NCBI GenBank assembly: GCA_016648135.1
Contig: JADDOH010001519.1
Location: 124,001 to 188,000, forward strand
Source: Agrypnia vestita
Lineage: Eukaryota; Arthropoda; Insecta; Trichoptera; Phryganeidae
DNA length: 64,000 nt
Direction: 5' to 3'
Both the position numbers and the translations under genes were made by a program. This document shows positions 51,380 to 62,154 of this stretch, one piece after another (the first letter of the stretch is position 1; each line of letters opens with the position of its first letter). A model generated the notes under the pieces. The model saw nothing but the letters and a program-made list of their open reading frames with translations, was not told the DNA's origin and made no database searches.

Positions 51380-52612
51380 AAGTCCGGCCGAGTTTTCTCC
51401 GAAGGGAAACTAACGATCGAAGAATTCGCTAGCATTGTTGTTGTGTTTGAAAGAGGAATTAGCTTTTTTGAATCTGTGGTCTGTTTCTGACAAATAATTT
51501 GCGAATTCTGAAAAATTATTGTCTCGTAAATAGAGTTGATGCCCCCTAAGTCCTAGCGGTCATTCCTACAGACTCTGTATCGCACTCATTGCATTCTAAA
51601 CTAAATAATGAAGACCCCATGGCAAGAACTTGTTAACTAACATTCAAGTCATTTTGAGATAATTAGACATTTGCATTCCGCCTTTAAAAAATATGTTTTA
51701 TTGCCAATTCAAGATTAATTTTTATTGATTTATGTCACTAAAATATAAAAAAAGTATTTACAGAGTAAAAAAACGCATTTATGCACAAAAAAATAAAAAT
51801 ATACTAATTTTCCCTTAAAAAATGTAGTTAACAACCATTTTTTCGCCTCTGGAATTAATTTTTAATAGAATAACACCTTTTTAAAATTGGTAAAACACGA
51901 ACATCAAACAACCCTTCAAATGCTATCCGTTTTTACCATCCATTATCCAAAATTACAAAATACCTGGCATGTTAATTAATAATACAAAACATGGTATGTA
52001 CCTTTAAAATTATTGAAAAATAATATATAAGTATATATTATAATAGTCTTCAAATAAAAACAAATATATGACAGTACTGCCAGAGTAAAATTTATATTAA
52101 CCATAAATATTCCAATCAAATTAAAAGGCGTGTTAATTTCAGAATGATGGCATGAACATGTTATCATTGAAGATTATATGTTCTTCCCATTAGTAACTGA
52201 TTTGATTTTTATGAAAAAGTTTAGTTAACATGTTCATCCCTATGATTTGAACATATTCTAATTATTTTTAAGTTCTGGACTTATTTCCAATGGAAAGAGC
52301 GTACAATATTTAGTTTAGACGGCTTATTAACTTATTTTTGACAAAAATGTTAGTTAACAACTTCTTGCTGTGGGGTCTTCTAATATTATTTTTTGAATTT
52401 CTTATGCGTTAACTTTGCAACAATTTCTAAACATTTTGTTTGAAGAGCATATTTAACCACTTTTTTCAAGAATGTTTCCAAAATTAATAGATTTTTTAAT
52501 TTTTTTTTTAATTATCTATGTATAATTTAAAAAAAAACGTTTTTTGCCGCCCAAATACGTGGCGTAAATGACTCGTAAAGACCATGCGGTCATGTGTCGC
52601 ACTACCTATTTC
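51380..52612. other. No gene recognised
   Basis: Very AT-rich from 51650 on; nothing supported. Confidence 0.45.
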
Positions 52613-52616
52613 TATG

Positions 52617-52815
52617 CTAGCTGTAACCTGTCAAAAACGACGGAACATTGGTTCGCGTATTTGCTAAACCCTAGTACCTATATATATTTACAGTATTTTT
52701 TGGCGGTCCACGGAGAGGCGGCCGTAGCAACACGCGTAGAGCGGCCGGTTCGGGTTTGCTGGCCCGGGGTTCAAGCCCCATCTCCGATCGTTTTTTTTTT
52801 AGCCGTGAATTTAGA
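52617..52815 (+). mobile_element. SINE-B, copy with full tRNA-like block
   Basis: 'CTAGCTGTAACCTGTCAAAAACGACGGAAC' is followed by 'GGCGGTCCACGGAGAGGCGGCCGTAGCAACACGCG' and 'GGTTTGCTGGCCCGGGGTTCAAGCCCCATCTCCGATCG'. A T-run and 'AGCCGTGAATTTAGATTAAATTTAAA' come after. The B box is perfect. The 3' outer module is reduced. Confidence 0.7.
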
Positions 52816-53305
52816 TTAAATTTAAATTTTATATGAAAGACGTGTAGGTACCTACATTATCGAATGTTATATCAAAATCCGTCATCTTGTCTATTGTAAA
52901 GGACGACGGACGGTACTGTATTGCGTCACTGTATAATAATGAAATCAGTGATTCAAGAGTCGCTCCGAGAAACGTATCCGTCACCTACTTATTATGGAGG
53001 CTGATCCAATCGTCCGAGCGGATTATCAGGCCTCCGTGATTCAGTCTCCGGCCTGGTGATGTCAGACGCGGCGCCGCCTCCAAATGTCAAAACCTTTGCG
53101 AGACGTAAAATATAGTTTAAAAAATATTAAACCCCCCTGGGATGGCGTTGACCTTTACCTCCCGCGCAATAATGTCATCGCGGAGAAGTGCGCGCATAAA
53201 CAATGAAAAAACTCTCATGTGTGCACGATAAATTCTTTATTACACCGGACGATTAACCTGCACCGCGTTAAAGACATTTTATATCACGTTAAACAAATAT
53301 ATATT
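52816..53305. other. No feature recognised
   Basis: 52985-53075 is GC-richer with a GGAGGCTGAT..ATCAGGCCTCC inverted pair. Nothing assigned. Confidence 0.4.
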
Positions 53306-53308
53306 GTG

Positions 53309-53665
53309 AGATCCCAATTAGCCTAAAAAGAAAAGCTTTTGAATCGTGCATACTGCCAGTGATGACGTATGGATTGGAGACTATGGCCCTTACAAAGAAA
53401 AGTGTAGAAAAGCTCGTTGCGCGCAACGATCCATGGGGAGATCCATGCTTGGAGTAAGCCTAAGAGATGCTATAAGATGGCCTCCCAGATTTCTGAAATG
53501 GAGACCTTGGGAAAATAAAAGAGGCATCGGAAAACCTCAAAAGATATATCATCGGCCATTAGCCAACAATATCTGGCAATCAGCCAACAACAGAGAAGAA
53601 TGGAAAAATAAGGAAGAGGCCTATATCCAGCAGTGGAAGGACGAAGGCTGATGAAGAAGAAGAAG
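53309..53665 (+). pseudogene. RTE-like LINE 3' end, + strand
   Basis: The frames give LKRKAFESCILPVMTYGLET, then MALTKKSVEKLVARNDPWGD. A shift leads to SMGRSMLGVSLRDAIR, FLKWRPWENKRGIGK and NREEWKNKEEAYIQQWKDEG before the stop at 53649. 'TGATGAAGAAGAAGAAGAATAA' follows as a simple tail. It is the same family as 19885-20330 and retains the true C-terminus (EAYIQQW.DEG), which that copy lacks. A gap removes the segment between SLRDAIR and RFLKW. Confidence 0.85.
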
Positions 53666-54415
53666 AATAAGTGACAACAATATGGCGGCATGAGTGTCGC
53701 TAAATTTTGTTCCATCGTATCAGACGTCGGAGGAATGCCCGATATATAAATGTTCCACGATGTTCAGAACCACCCAATTCTTACATAAGAAATCCCATCA
53801 ATCATGTGGCGCTTTTGGACGCGAATAACCTCAAAAATATCAGGACCCTCAAGTAAACTTTAAACATCTTGCAATCTGCGATGGAACGTTCCTTTCACTT
53901 TCAACAATAGTATTAGAACAATCCTGTAGAATGTTTCCTAAATTGTATGACTCGAGATTTTCAATTGATTGTGTAAATTCTTTATTTTCTACTAAACAAA
54001 CCACGCGGGGCAATTTTATAATTCATATTCTACCCCATGTTTCTATTTCTTATAAAACTTAAAGTACTACCATACAATTTCATTTTTTTTGTTGAACTAA
54101 ATTAATATGTAAATTTACATTTTGTGCAATTTGGCTTTACTAAAAATTTTGTCGAATAATTTAAAATAAACTTGTAAATTTTTGTCAACAGACAATTTAT
54201 TTTTTATTTTTCACAATATATGTTCTATCTGTCTCCACAAAGCAATGTACTTCTTGTCTAAAGTTCTAGATATTTAAAGTATATATATATATTTTTTTTT
54301 AATCGAATGAACCCTTTTCTAATTGCATAAACCTTCTTGCCAGCCGGTGAATGAAGTGCGATAAACCCGAGGGGTATTTCTTACTAAACGGAAAATAGCT
54401 CGTCGGTAATTCTAC
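53666..54415. other. No gene recognised
   Basis: AT-rich sequence; nothing supported. Confidence 0.45.
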
Positions 54416-54419
54416 GTCA

Positions 54420-54610
54420 TATTATTATATTTAAGTTTTACAACTCGTTTCACATGTATGTTGTAATCTTCACCAGCGCCACCGGCGTCCAAAGCTTTCT
54501 CATTCCCCCAACCAAATACAGATGTCACTAATGAAGTATTTATTTATTTATTAAAGCCCAAAAGTCTCTATAAGACATCTTTAATATATCTTGACAGTTT
54601 ATATCATTTT
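54420..54610 (+). repeat. MITE B fragment
   Basis: 'TTTACAACTCGTTTCACATGTATGTTGTAAT', 'CACCGGCGTCCAAAGCTTTCTCATTCCCC', 'CAGATGTCACTAATGAAG' and 'TCTCTATAAGACATCTTTAATATATCTTGACAGTTT' match 17990-18100 and the edge of the same family. Confidence 0.65.
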
Positions 54611-54925
54611 AAACAAAAATATATATTTAATTTGAGCCATTATATTGAAGAGATGTTATACTGACAACAACACTACGGAAACATCTTTGTGAATAGTAAG
54701 AAAATTGATGCGACATGTATTCCGTGTTCAGAATGAAATTATGAAACGCGGGGATTCCCCGAGCGTAGAACGTGAACGAACTAAGCGCGAAGATGGCGCG
54801 TTTACACATGGATAGTGCGAAATTCAAAATGTATCGGTGTATCGGCAAATTAATATCGCCGATTCCGATATATCGGAAAACCCGCAATATCGCCGATATA
54901 TCGATATTGGTATCGGATGCATCCC
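54611..54925. other. Unassigned; TATCG-rich stretch
   Basis: 54828-54925 is unusually dense in ATATCG / CGATAT words ('CGATTCCGATATATCGG', 'ATATCGCCGATATATCGATATTGG'). It reads as a local inverted or degenerate repeat ending 'GGATGCATCCCTATTA'. Its 'GTATCGG...GATGCATCCCTA' end is of a hAT-like style. No clear left end was found. Confidence 0.35.
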
Positions 54926-55064
54926 TATTAAAAAGCTCATTATTCATAATTGTGAATAACTTAACATTTGTTAACGTTTTAGGGCTTTCAGATTGATCGA
55001 ATTCATTCATTTCAAATCTGTTAAACTTCAAATGTTAAAATTGGCGGCTTTACAATGTTATACA

Positions 55065-55904
55065 CAGAGATGTGACATATATTTTTTTAATTTATTTATT
55101 TATTTCGTTTAAATTTATTTATACATGTAAATGAAGGTAGTTGCTTCACTAGACAATGTCTGTTCTGAAGCAACTACCTGTACAGTTTTTTTTTTTAAGT
55201 TTAGACATTAGCAAGACTACATATTAGAAATAAAATTTATATATTGCACGTAAGAAATAAAACACAAACAAAAAAACTATATATTAGAGATTATACTTTT
55301 AAGCATTGTATATAAGGAGCAAAATTATTCAAACAGAAGCCAACAAAGCGGTTACCAAATGTAGGCATACTACAAAACGAAAGCAATGTAAGATACAAGT
55401 ATTTGAAATACAGATACAAGATGCAAAATACGTATTTTCATCTTGTATCTGAAATTCTTTTTTGAATATTCATCTCGAACCTGTATTTAGATACATTCTT
55501 TTGGTATCTTAGTATTTTGTAAATACTAAGATTGCTAAGATACCTTTTTCCAATGTTGTACCTATAATGAGACCTCATCGAAGAAAAATGAGCGACAAAA
55601 TGTTTGAAGAACTGGTTTTACTTAAGTCTCAATTAAAACCTTAAAAATATAATATTTTATTTTGTCACATTTGCGCGATCAACGCGATTTATTCGTAAAA
55701 AAATAAACATACATTCAATAAAATGTATTTTCTTACAAAAGGATTTTATCTTTAAAAAGTATTTGGGAGGTACGTATTTTGTATCTAGTATTTCAGATAC
55801 CATTCCAGAAAGTTATTTGTATCTGGTATTTGAAATACTTGATTTTAAAGTATCTTGTATTTTGTATTCCAGATTCTTTGTATAGGGTATCTTGTACATC
55901 ACTG
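55065..55904. mobile_element. hAT-type non-autonomous element with 8-bp target duplication
   Basis: It is bounded by CAGAGATGTGAC at the left and GTACATCACTG (inverted CAGTGATGTAC) at the right. GTTATACA is duplicated exactly on both sides (55057-55064 and 55905-55912). The interior right of about 55385 is full of 'ATACAAGATAC / GTATTTGAAATAC' words typical of its subterminal repeats. About 300 bp of LINE 3' sequence is nested near the left end. Confidence 0.82.
55080..55385 (-). mobile_element. Truncated LINE 3' UTR, nested in the hAT element
   Basis: It is nearly identical in order to 58300-58650. It has the TAAATTTATTTATACATGTAAATGAAG word, the hairpin GTAGTTGCTTCA…TGAAGCAACTAC around 'CTAGACAATGTCTGTTC', a T-run, 'TAAGTTTAGACATTAGCAAGA' and 'CAAACAGAAGCCAACAAAGCGGTTACCAAATGTAGGC'. 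The simple tail (AAATAAATAAAT on the minus strand) is at the left. No coding part remains. Confidence 0.8.
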
Positions 55905-55970
55905 GTTATACATAACTGTCGAGATACAAAACTAGCAATATTGCATAGTTCAGAATACTGCCGATAGTGT

Positions 55971-56580
55971 AAAGATCTACTAAAACTTTAATTCGAGAAA
56001 ATTTGTTTGCACATTTTTACAATCTCACGCAAATATTGATTTAATGGGCTTATTAAAGTATTGTTACGGTATAATGAAAGCGAATGGATAATTGGCTCGA
56101 ACTGCCCATTAAAAGCGGGAAGATATCACGCGCGGATAGCTCTGAAATTAAAAGTGCCCCTCGAAGCTTCCGAGTGGAACTATCGTAAAATCTTTATCGG
56201 CGTTTCTTCTTATCTATATCGGTAGTGATATTACCACGATTATTGATGAAACTTTTCATCTGCTGTAGTTCCAATATCGCCCACTTTCAGGAATACTAAT
56301 TTCGGAAAAAAAAATACTCGAAAAATTAAAACTTTTATTTATCAAATACAACCCTATTCTCATTGTCATTATGTCTATTTATTATTATGTAATAATGAGA
56401 GTTATTTGGAAAACAATAAATACCTCGTAGGACTATATTCGTGCTTTAGCCTCGACAACCGTCGAGCTTGCATGCGAAAATGTATGAATGCGGATGAGGT
56501 GAGATTTGTATGTTAGGTCAGAAGAGTGTGGCGCTTTATCCTCTCTGCTTATCCCCACGGGGAAACGGCGTGATGGTTAA
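55971..56580. other. MITE T scrap (56396-56455), otherwise nothing seen
   Basis: 'AGTTATTTGGAAAACAATAAATACCTCGTAGGACTATATTCGTGC' is a left-end scrap of MITE T. The rest is not recognised. Confidence 0.5.
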
Positions 56581-56584
56581 GCAA

Positions 56585-56828
56585 GTATATTACATGAAAA
56601 AAGTATTAAAAAACACACAAATTTGTTTTTTACTTTTTAGTACATTTAAATGTACTAAAAAGTAAAAAACAAATTTCCGGCCAAATTTTTTTTGCCTCAT
56701 TCTTTAAACAAAATGTGCTTACGATATCGATATAAATTATAGAATTGAGGCAAAAAAAATAAAGATTTTTTTGTACTTTTTGTACATTTAAAGGTGTTTT
56801 TTTTAAATATTTTTTTCACGTAATATAA
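56585..56828. repeat. Inverted-repeat element with a 58-bp perfect palindrome
   Basis: The outer arms 'TATTACATGAAAAAAGTATTAAAAAACAC' and 'GTGTTTTTTTTAAATATTTTTTTCACGTAATA' are opposed. Inside, 56619-56676 is a perfect palindrome with two 29-bp arms and no spacer (AAATTTG...CATTT|AAATG...CAAATTT). Confidence 0.85.
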
Positions 56829-58260
56829 TTTATAGTCCTAATAATACCCAGCGTAAAAAATCACTTTGTTAGAAAACCATCGCCATCTTTTGGTGAGCTC
56901 ATTAACTAATTTCTCAAATAAAAAGGTGTTTTTATTTAAAAAAAAAACTAACTTTTATTAAGTGAGTAAAGCCTCAAAATACGGGAATAAATAGAATATA
57001 CTGTTTAAAATCATGTCTTTATATAAATAAAAAGCGTTTTAAAATCAACAAAAAACGTAAAAATTTATTGCAAATTTAAAACATTATACTTTTTTCACAA
57101 ACTTTTTTCAAACACTTTTCTGAGCACGGATTCTAGATAATGAAGTATGTTTTATACGCATTAAAAAACATATTATGCATATATATAAATATTCATAAAA
57201 AATTAGCGCCGCCTAGGATACTAAAAACGATTTTTTGGCCGCGGCCTGTCGATTAATGCTTATATTTTATTAATTATTTAAATAATATCCAGTTTATTAC
57301 TTTTATATAATAACATTTCTATCTAAGTTATTGCTCTAAAAAAATTGCAGTCTAGAGTATACATTCTGATATGAATGATTAATAAAAACCCACATTTTAG
57401 TAAAAAAAAACGCCGAAATATGCATTTGCTACGCATGCCCGAGTTGCGAGTCAGTTCCCGTCGCATTTTATTTATTTACCCGAAAAAATGCTATCGCGAA
57501 TGATGACCTTTAATGTGTCATTTTAAGGCATTTAACGTGGTATTTGGTGGTTTTTAATGTGTTATTTGATGGTCTTTAATGTATAATTTGATAGCGTTCA
57601 ATGTTTCAAAATACGCGACGAAATACGAGGAATAGTTTACTTTTAAACTCTTGAAACGAAAATGTAGTTTCTCGCAAGATCCCGCTTGGATTCTATGAGG
57701 ATTCAAAGTTGTATTCTCAAAGGCAGTCGAATTTTCAAGAATTTTCCCATCTGCAACAGTCATTGTACCGCTTTGAATGGGTAATTTCTCCCAATCCGCA
57801 ATCAAGGCGGTCGTCTGACTATGCGAGCGAAATTCACAATTTTTGCATTTTGTATCGTTTTTTGTATCCATATATTTTCAAAACATATATCTTTCTAAAA
57901 CGACACAGACTAAGTTTTAGAAAGGAAGAAAATTGCTCCACTTTTCGGGCTTTACTGGTATTGTTTTTCGAATTGACAACAATTTTTCCAGCGGTAGTCA
58001 ATTTGACAGCCGACAGCTGATTTGTGCTCATTTTGGTTTGCCATTTCACCATGAACTTCATCATGACTTGGCCAGGATAATGCTTGCAAATTTATTCCGA
58101 AAATCGTGGTAATGATGTAGTTATGCAAGAATAAATACTTTAACTGCATTATAAACGTGTCTTAAATGTACGCGAGGGGGGACATACTTCCGCTGTAACC
58201 CAATCCCCTCGCCTAAAGAAAGGGTTTAGTTCATCTCTGCACAATTTTATACTTTGTGAT
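56829..58260. other. No gene recognised; overlapping short open frames at 57550-58150
   Basis: 57554-57871 and 57834-58064 (minus) and 57709-58020 (plus) are open for 76-105 codons, but none carries a motif that I know. The composition is less AT-rich than the surroundings. 57540-57605 has tandem 'GGT(A/C)TTTAATGTGTxATTTGATGG' words. I cannot call a gene. Confidence 0.35.
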
Positions 58261-58264
58261 TAGG

Positions 58265-58990
58265 CTAGTGAACAATAGATTTTTTAAAATTTTTATTTTT
58301 TTATTTTATTTATTTCTTGTAAATTTATTTATACATGTAAATGAAGGTAGTTGCTTCACTAGACAATGTCTGTTCTGAAGCAACTACCTGTACAGTTTTT
58401 TTTTAAGTTTAGACATTAGCAAGATATAATATATATATATATATCTATATATATATATCTATATATCTATATATATATATATTATCTATATATATAATAT
58501 ATTATATATTATATTAGAAATTTATGTATTGTATGTAAGAAATAAAACACAAACAAAAAGTATATGTTAGAGAATTATACATTTAAACATTGTATATAAG
58601 GAGTAAAATCATTCAAACAGAAGCCAACAAAGCGGTTACCAAATGTAGGCAGACAATGTGTCATATGTGACAGCTTTAATTTCATTGCAAAACAATTTTG
58701 TTACTATATTAATATGGACTGTATTGATATGGATATATTAATATGGATGACACATTGGTCTCATTTTTTGTCCTACCCACACCAAAGAGCCACCTTGTTA
58801 TTTCCTGCTTGAATTCTTTTAATACCTTAAGACCCTTTACGTCTAATGGCAGGTTATTGTACATTCTTGGAGCACGAAAAAAGAAAAATCTCTGTCCGAA
58901 CTGTGTGTTCATTCTCGGCACCGTGAAGTTTCCACTTATTTTGCTCCTTGTATCCCTGGCCTCTGAACGTGCATGTGTGGATAGGACTTA
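58265..58990 (-). mobile_element. LINE 3' end: RT C-terminus plus 3' UTR
   Basis: On the minus strand 58921-58725 encodes MPRMNTQFGQRFFFFRAPRM, then YNNLPLDVKGLKVLKEFKQE and ITRWLF. This is the 'RTN...G.R.F...AP..YN.LP......L..FK..L...L' C-terminus common to CR1/jockey-like reverse-transcriptase proteins. The 3' UTR runs down to about 58270 with the GTAGTTGCTTC hairpin and ends in an AATAAA-rich tail. An (AT)n microsatellite interrupts it at 58427-58515. The 5' truncation is near 58990. Confidence 0.8.
58427..58515. repeat. (AT)n microsatellite
   Basis: An almost uninterrupted AT/TATC dinucleotide tract sits inside the LINE 3' UTR at the point where the relative at 55205 reads 'GCAAGACTACATATTAG'. 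The expansion therefore arose after insertion. Confidence 0.9.
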
Positions 58991-59116
58991 AAAAAATTAA
59001 TTAAGATAGATCTGGTATACAGCTGCCGTATGTCCAACACCTTAAAGGATCTGAATAACTCTTCAGATTCATATCGATTAAATGCAATGTTAACAGATAA
59101 AAAATGTTTGTTCCAG

Positions 59117-59261
59117 GATCTCCTCGCGCCCCGCCATGGAGAAGAATCTCCACAACCGGGACAGGGTGGGCGTGCAGGACTTCGTGCTCCTGGAGAACTT
59201 CCAGAGCGAAGAGGCCTTCGTGGACAACATGAAGAAGAGGTTCAACGAGAACATCATTTAT
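59117..59261 (+). CDS. Myo61F: Class I myosin (Myo1C/Myo61F-like), first coding exon
   Basis: The acceptor TTTGTTCCAG ends at 59116 and the donor GTAAGT starts at 59262. The ATG at 59136 sits in a strong start context (CCGCCATGG) and opens 42 codons: [20 protein letters not shown], then [20 protein letters not shown] and IY. '[11 protein letters not shown]....E..F...(L/M)..RF.EN.IY' is the extreme N-terminus of the motor domain in short-tailed class I myosins, closest in my recollection to vertebrate Myo1C and fly Myo61F. The exon ends after a whole codon. The 19 bp before the ATG are also open in frame (ISSRPA), so a longer N-terminus from an upstream exon is possible; otherwise they are 5' UTR. 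The product is an actin-based motor linking membranes to the cytoskeleton. The choice of paralogue is less certain than the class. Confidence 0.9.
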
Positions 59262-59934
59262 GTAAGTACTACTCGATTGTGCTAGCCGACTCACTGCAAA
59301 TGCATATTTCGGCGTTTTTTGTAGCGGAAGTTGCGATTATGCGTGTAGCGGGAAGCAGCGTGTAGAGGGATTGTGTGTAGCGGGAAGCGGCATGTAACGG
59401 GAATGCGAGACCACGAAATGCGCGCGCATCCATTAAACTGTCAAAAATTTATTCGCTTGAAATAAATGTTCCAGTGATATAAATAATGTGTTGTCGACCA
59501 TCTTGAATCGAGTCGAGAACCAATCACAAAGATGCTCAATTCAAATGCTGACGAATGATTGGTTATTGAATTGAATATTAAAATTGTTTATTGAATTACC
59601 ATTTTAGGTGTGTATTAGGATTTCTTCATGTTATTGTCGATGATTTTTCGCAAAAATTCGCGACGTAATTGTCAGATATTCGTTTTCAAAACAAAAAACA
59701 CATTAATTTATTCGACATTCAATGCGGCTGTCGAAGCTGTATAGTATCTAACTTTTGAATACGGAACTGTCTTAGGCCGAAAATCGATAAAACATGAATG
59801 TGGCACTTGGATTTTTTTTAAATGCACACGTTTTTTTTATTCGTTGCATCATAATATGTCTGCGATGCTTCAGCGATAAATGTCTTCGAATCGACGCACA
59901 GTGGGTCGAAACCGTAATTTGAGGGACTTTGCAA

Positions 59935-60170
59935 AAAGTAGAACTATCATTACAGTAACTTATGTCAATTATGAAAAATTCATTCGCTTTAATACAAGTC
60001 GAATAAAATGATAAAAACCTTGCAAAAATTGAAAAAAGGAAATTTTGATATTGCATATCTCCATAACTATTGATATTAGGTCATGGTTGCTTAAACATTT
60101 TAGACTCATAACATAGTCAGGAATCTACCGGCCAAGTTTCTGCTGCTAGCTCTGGTACAGCCTGTACATA
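59935..60170. repeat. T2 fragment
   Basis: 'ACTATCATTACAGTAACTTATG', 'AAAAATTCATTCGCTTTAATACAAGTC', 'ATATCTCCATAACTATTGATATTAGGTCATGG' and an end 'GTTTCTGCTGCTAGCTCTGGTACAGCCTGTACA'. These are related to 43004-43315 inverted. Confidence 0.65.
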
Positions 60171-60671
60171 TATCGTAAAACTACTATCTACAATTTGTAA
60201 AAAAATATGTTTGCTGTTGTATTATTAAGTGTTCATTTAGTTAGTTTTTAGTCTAATTTTGTTGGTTTTTTTGTTGATTATTTGAGTTATTATATACTTT
60301 TACTCACTATTTCATATTTATTTTGACATAAATGAAATTACGAAAATAAAAAATAATATTATAAATATATACGTTTTTTGTTTTTTCGATCAATTTATCT
60401 GGCAGACTTGCAAGTTTATGTACACGTTCATAGCATCAAACGATGGTAGACTAGACAAGGTATGAGAAAAAAAAGGTTTCAAAGCGGGGTCAGTCACCAC
60501 ATAGCAGAAATTTAATTTTATTTGATCCGCTCCATACAAAAAATAGAAAACTTTTTTTTTTGCCCAAATTATAAAGTTTAGGAAAAAGTTTCATAGGACA
60601 ACATTGATAAGGTTAATGAGCTCTATTCATCCGCATAAAGAAAAAAGTAAAAAAAGAAAGTTGGTCCCTAA

Positions 60672-60816
60672 GGCCCAGTTGTTTCAAGTTCGATCAAAGT
60701 AAGCGGTCGATTAAAGCATAGATTTTTACGAAAACGGATCGTCTGATTGGTGGAGAACGTAAAAATCTATGCTTTAAAAGAACGCTTACTTTAATCCAAC
60801 TTGAAATAACCGGCCC
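60672..60816. mobile_element. Tourist-like MITE, copy 4
   Basis: The ends GGCCCAGTTGTTTCAAG and CTTGAAATAACCGGCCC are flanked by TAA at 60669-60671 and 60817-60819. It is nearly the same length and sequence as the 9.5-kb copy ('GATCAAAGTAAGCGGTCGAT', 'GATCGTCTGATTGGTGGAGAACG'). Confidence 0.9.
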
Positions 60817-61119
60817 TAAGTCCCTCAAATTACGGTTTCGACCCACTGTGCGTCGTCTCACGACGATTTCAAGATAATTATCTATTATTTTAGTTATCAC
60901 AAAAATATTTTTTTATTTAAAATATGACAGAGACCTTAAAGGTCTATGGATAACATTTTGCATGGGTACATCAATATAAGAATATAATAAGTACACGAAA
61001 TCATTTTATATTTGACTGAGTTTCAGCATTTTTGTCACTTCTATTTTTTAATTTGAATTTTATGAATTGAAAAGATACGCAGAAAATTATTTCTAATAAA
61101 TTCAATGAAGCATGTAATT

Positions 61120-61303
61120 TTTTTATTTTTTTTATATTACGCTTCAACAGGCCAAGAGGCCCAAATAGAGAAGCGAAACACATCAAAAAACACCCAGGCT
61201 TGAGTAAATCACATAGATAAATTGTGACCTCCCGGGAATCGGACCCGGAACCCCCGGTGTAAGAAGCCAGTGTCATACCCACTGGGCCGCAAGGAAGGTC
61301 GTT
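61120..61303 (-). mobile_element. tRNA-derived SINE, family D
   Basis: The minus-strand head 'CTTGCGGCCCAGTGGGTATGACACTGGCTTCTTACACCGGGGGTTCCGGGTCCGATTCCCGGGAGGTCAC' has A-box (CAGTGGGTATGACACTGG) and B-box (GGGTCCGATTCCC) motifs. The body 'CTCAAGCCTGGGTGTTTTTTGATGTGTTTCGC' follows and then an A/T-rich tail near 61125. It is inserted within LINE coding sequence right after the codons for YNDLP. Confidence 0.75.
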
Positions 61304-61304
61304 G

Positions 61305-61560
61305 TATAATATTAATCCGTTACAAATTAGTCGTGATTGTCCTGTTTTTGTTTTGGCTTTTGACATTGTACAAACTCATGTGATAGTTTTGAGCCGTTCT
61401 TTCGTGTGTTTTGTGTAATTTAATGTCTCCGTCTTGTATTTCGCCATTTGCCAGCTTGTGAATGAGTTTTAGTGTTTCGATTTTTGTTATGTTATCAATG
61501 TTTAATTGCTGTGTTATTCGGTAAACCGTTTCAGTTGATGTCAGGCACCACAAAACAAAT
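61305..61560 (-). pseudogene. LINE reverse-transcriptase C-terminal fragment in the myosin intron
   Basis: The minus-strand frames give LTSTETVYRITQQLNIDNIT, then KIETLKLIHKLANGEIQDGD and KTHERTAQNYHMSLYNVKSQ. A +1/-1 shift at about 61345 leads to KAKTKTGQSRLICNGLILYN and DLP. The order 'IHKL..G.I.......R...NY.........G..S....G..LYN.LP' matches LINE C-termini, and family D SINE follows at once. The relic is frameshifted, in antisense to the host gene. Confidence 0.7.
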
Positions 61561-61639
61561 ATTAATAATTTAACTGCATTAAAGTTTTATCAATTATATT
61601 TATCATCTCCCTAAGACATTGTTTTATTGTAGTAATATA

Positions 61640-62154
61640 CAGGATTATTTGGAAAACATTAATAACCTCGCAGGACTATATTCCTACCGTGATTATGAGT
61701 CGAAAATGTTCAAGCTATCATGACCTAATATCGATAGTTAAGGAGATATGCGACATCAAAATTAGCATTTTTTTTCAATATTTCTGTCTTATTTTTTGTA
61801 AAACGTTATATTATCATTAGAGTAACTCATATCGATTACGAAAAATTCATGCATTTCAATACAAGTTAAATAAAATGATAAAATTGGAATGTTTTCCAAT
61901 TGGAATTCGGAAATTTTTTTTTTATTTGACTTGTATTAAAGGGAATGAATTTTACATATTTGATATAAATTACTATAATGATAGTCCAACGTTTTACAAA
62001 AAATAAGTCAGAAATATTGAGAAAAAAATGCAAACTTTGATGTCGCATACATATCTCCATAACTATTGATATTAAGTCATAATAGCTTACACATTTTCGA
62101 CTCATAATCAAGGCAGGATTATAGTCCCGCCGTTTTTTGTTTTCCAAATAACAC
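61640..62154. mobile_element. MITE T, full-length copy in the myosin intron
   Basis: The left end CAGGATTATTTGGAAAAC (TA before it) and right end GTTTTCCAAATAACACTA are near-complete mirror arms of about 240 bp around 'GGAATGTTTTCCAATTGGAATTC'. A transcript crossing it in either direction would form a long hairpin. Confidence 0.85.

Larger units (their letters stand above)
54930..55970. mobile_element. Foldback MITE A half-copy split by a hAT element
   Basis: The left piece 54930-55064 ('AAAGCTCATTATTCATAA...AGGGCTTTCAGATTGATCGAATTCATTCATTTCAAATCTG...TTTACAATGTTATACA') and right piece 55905-55970 ('GTTATACATAACTGTC..GATAC...AGCAATATTGCATAGTTCAGAATACTGCCGAT') rejoin as MITE A when 55065-55904 plus one GTTATACA are removed. 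Confidence 0.8.
59760..60900. repeat. Inverted-repeat element with T2 and Tourist insertions
   Basis: 'CGACGCACAGTGGGTCGAAACCGTAATTTGAGGGACTT' near 59892-59930 is exactly mirrored near 60818-60855. The arms are about 38 bp with no mismatch seen over most of their length and are about 890 bp apart. Inside are a T2 fragment (59935-60170) and the Tourist MITE 60672-60816. Outer limits and target duplication were not determined. Confidence 0.6.

Noticed and set aside
57554..58064. Overlapping 76-105-codon minus-strand frames
   Set aside because: They are somewhat unlike the surrounding AT-rich DNA, but I recognise no domain and the two frames are not joined by convincing splice sites.
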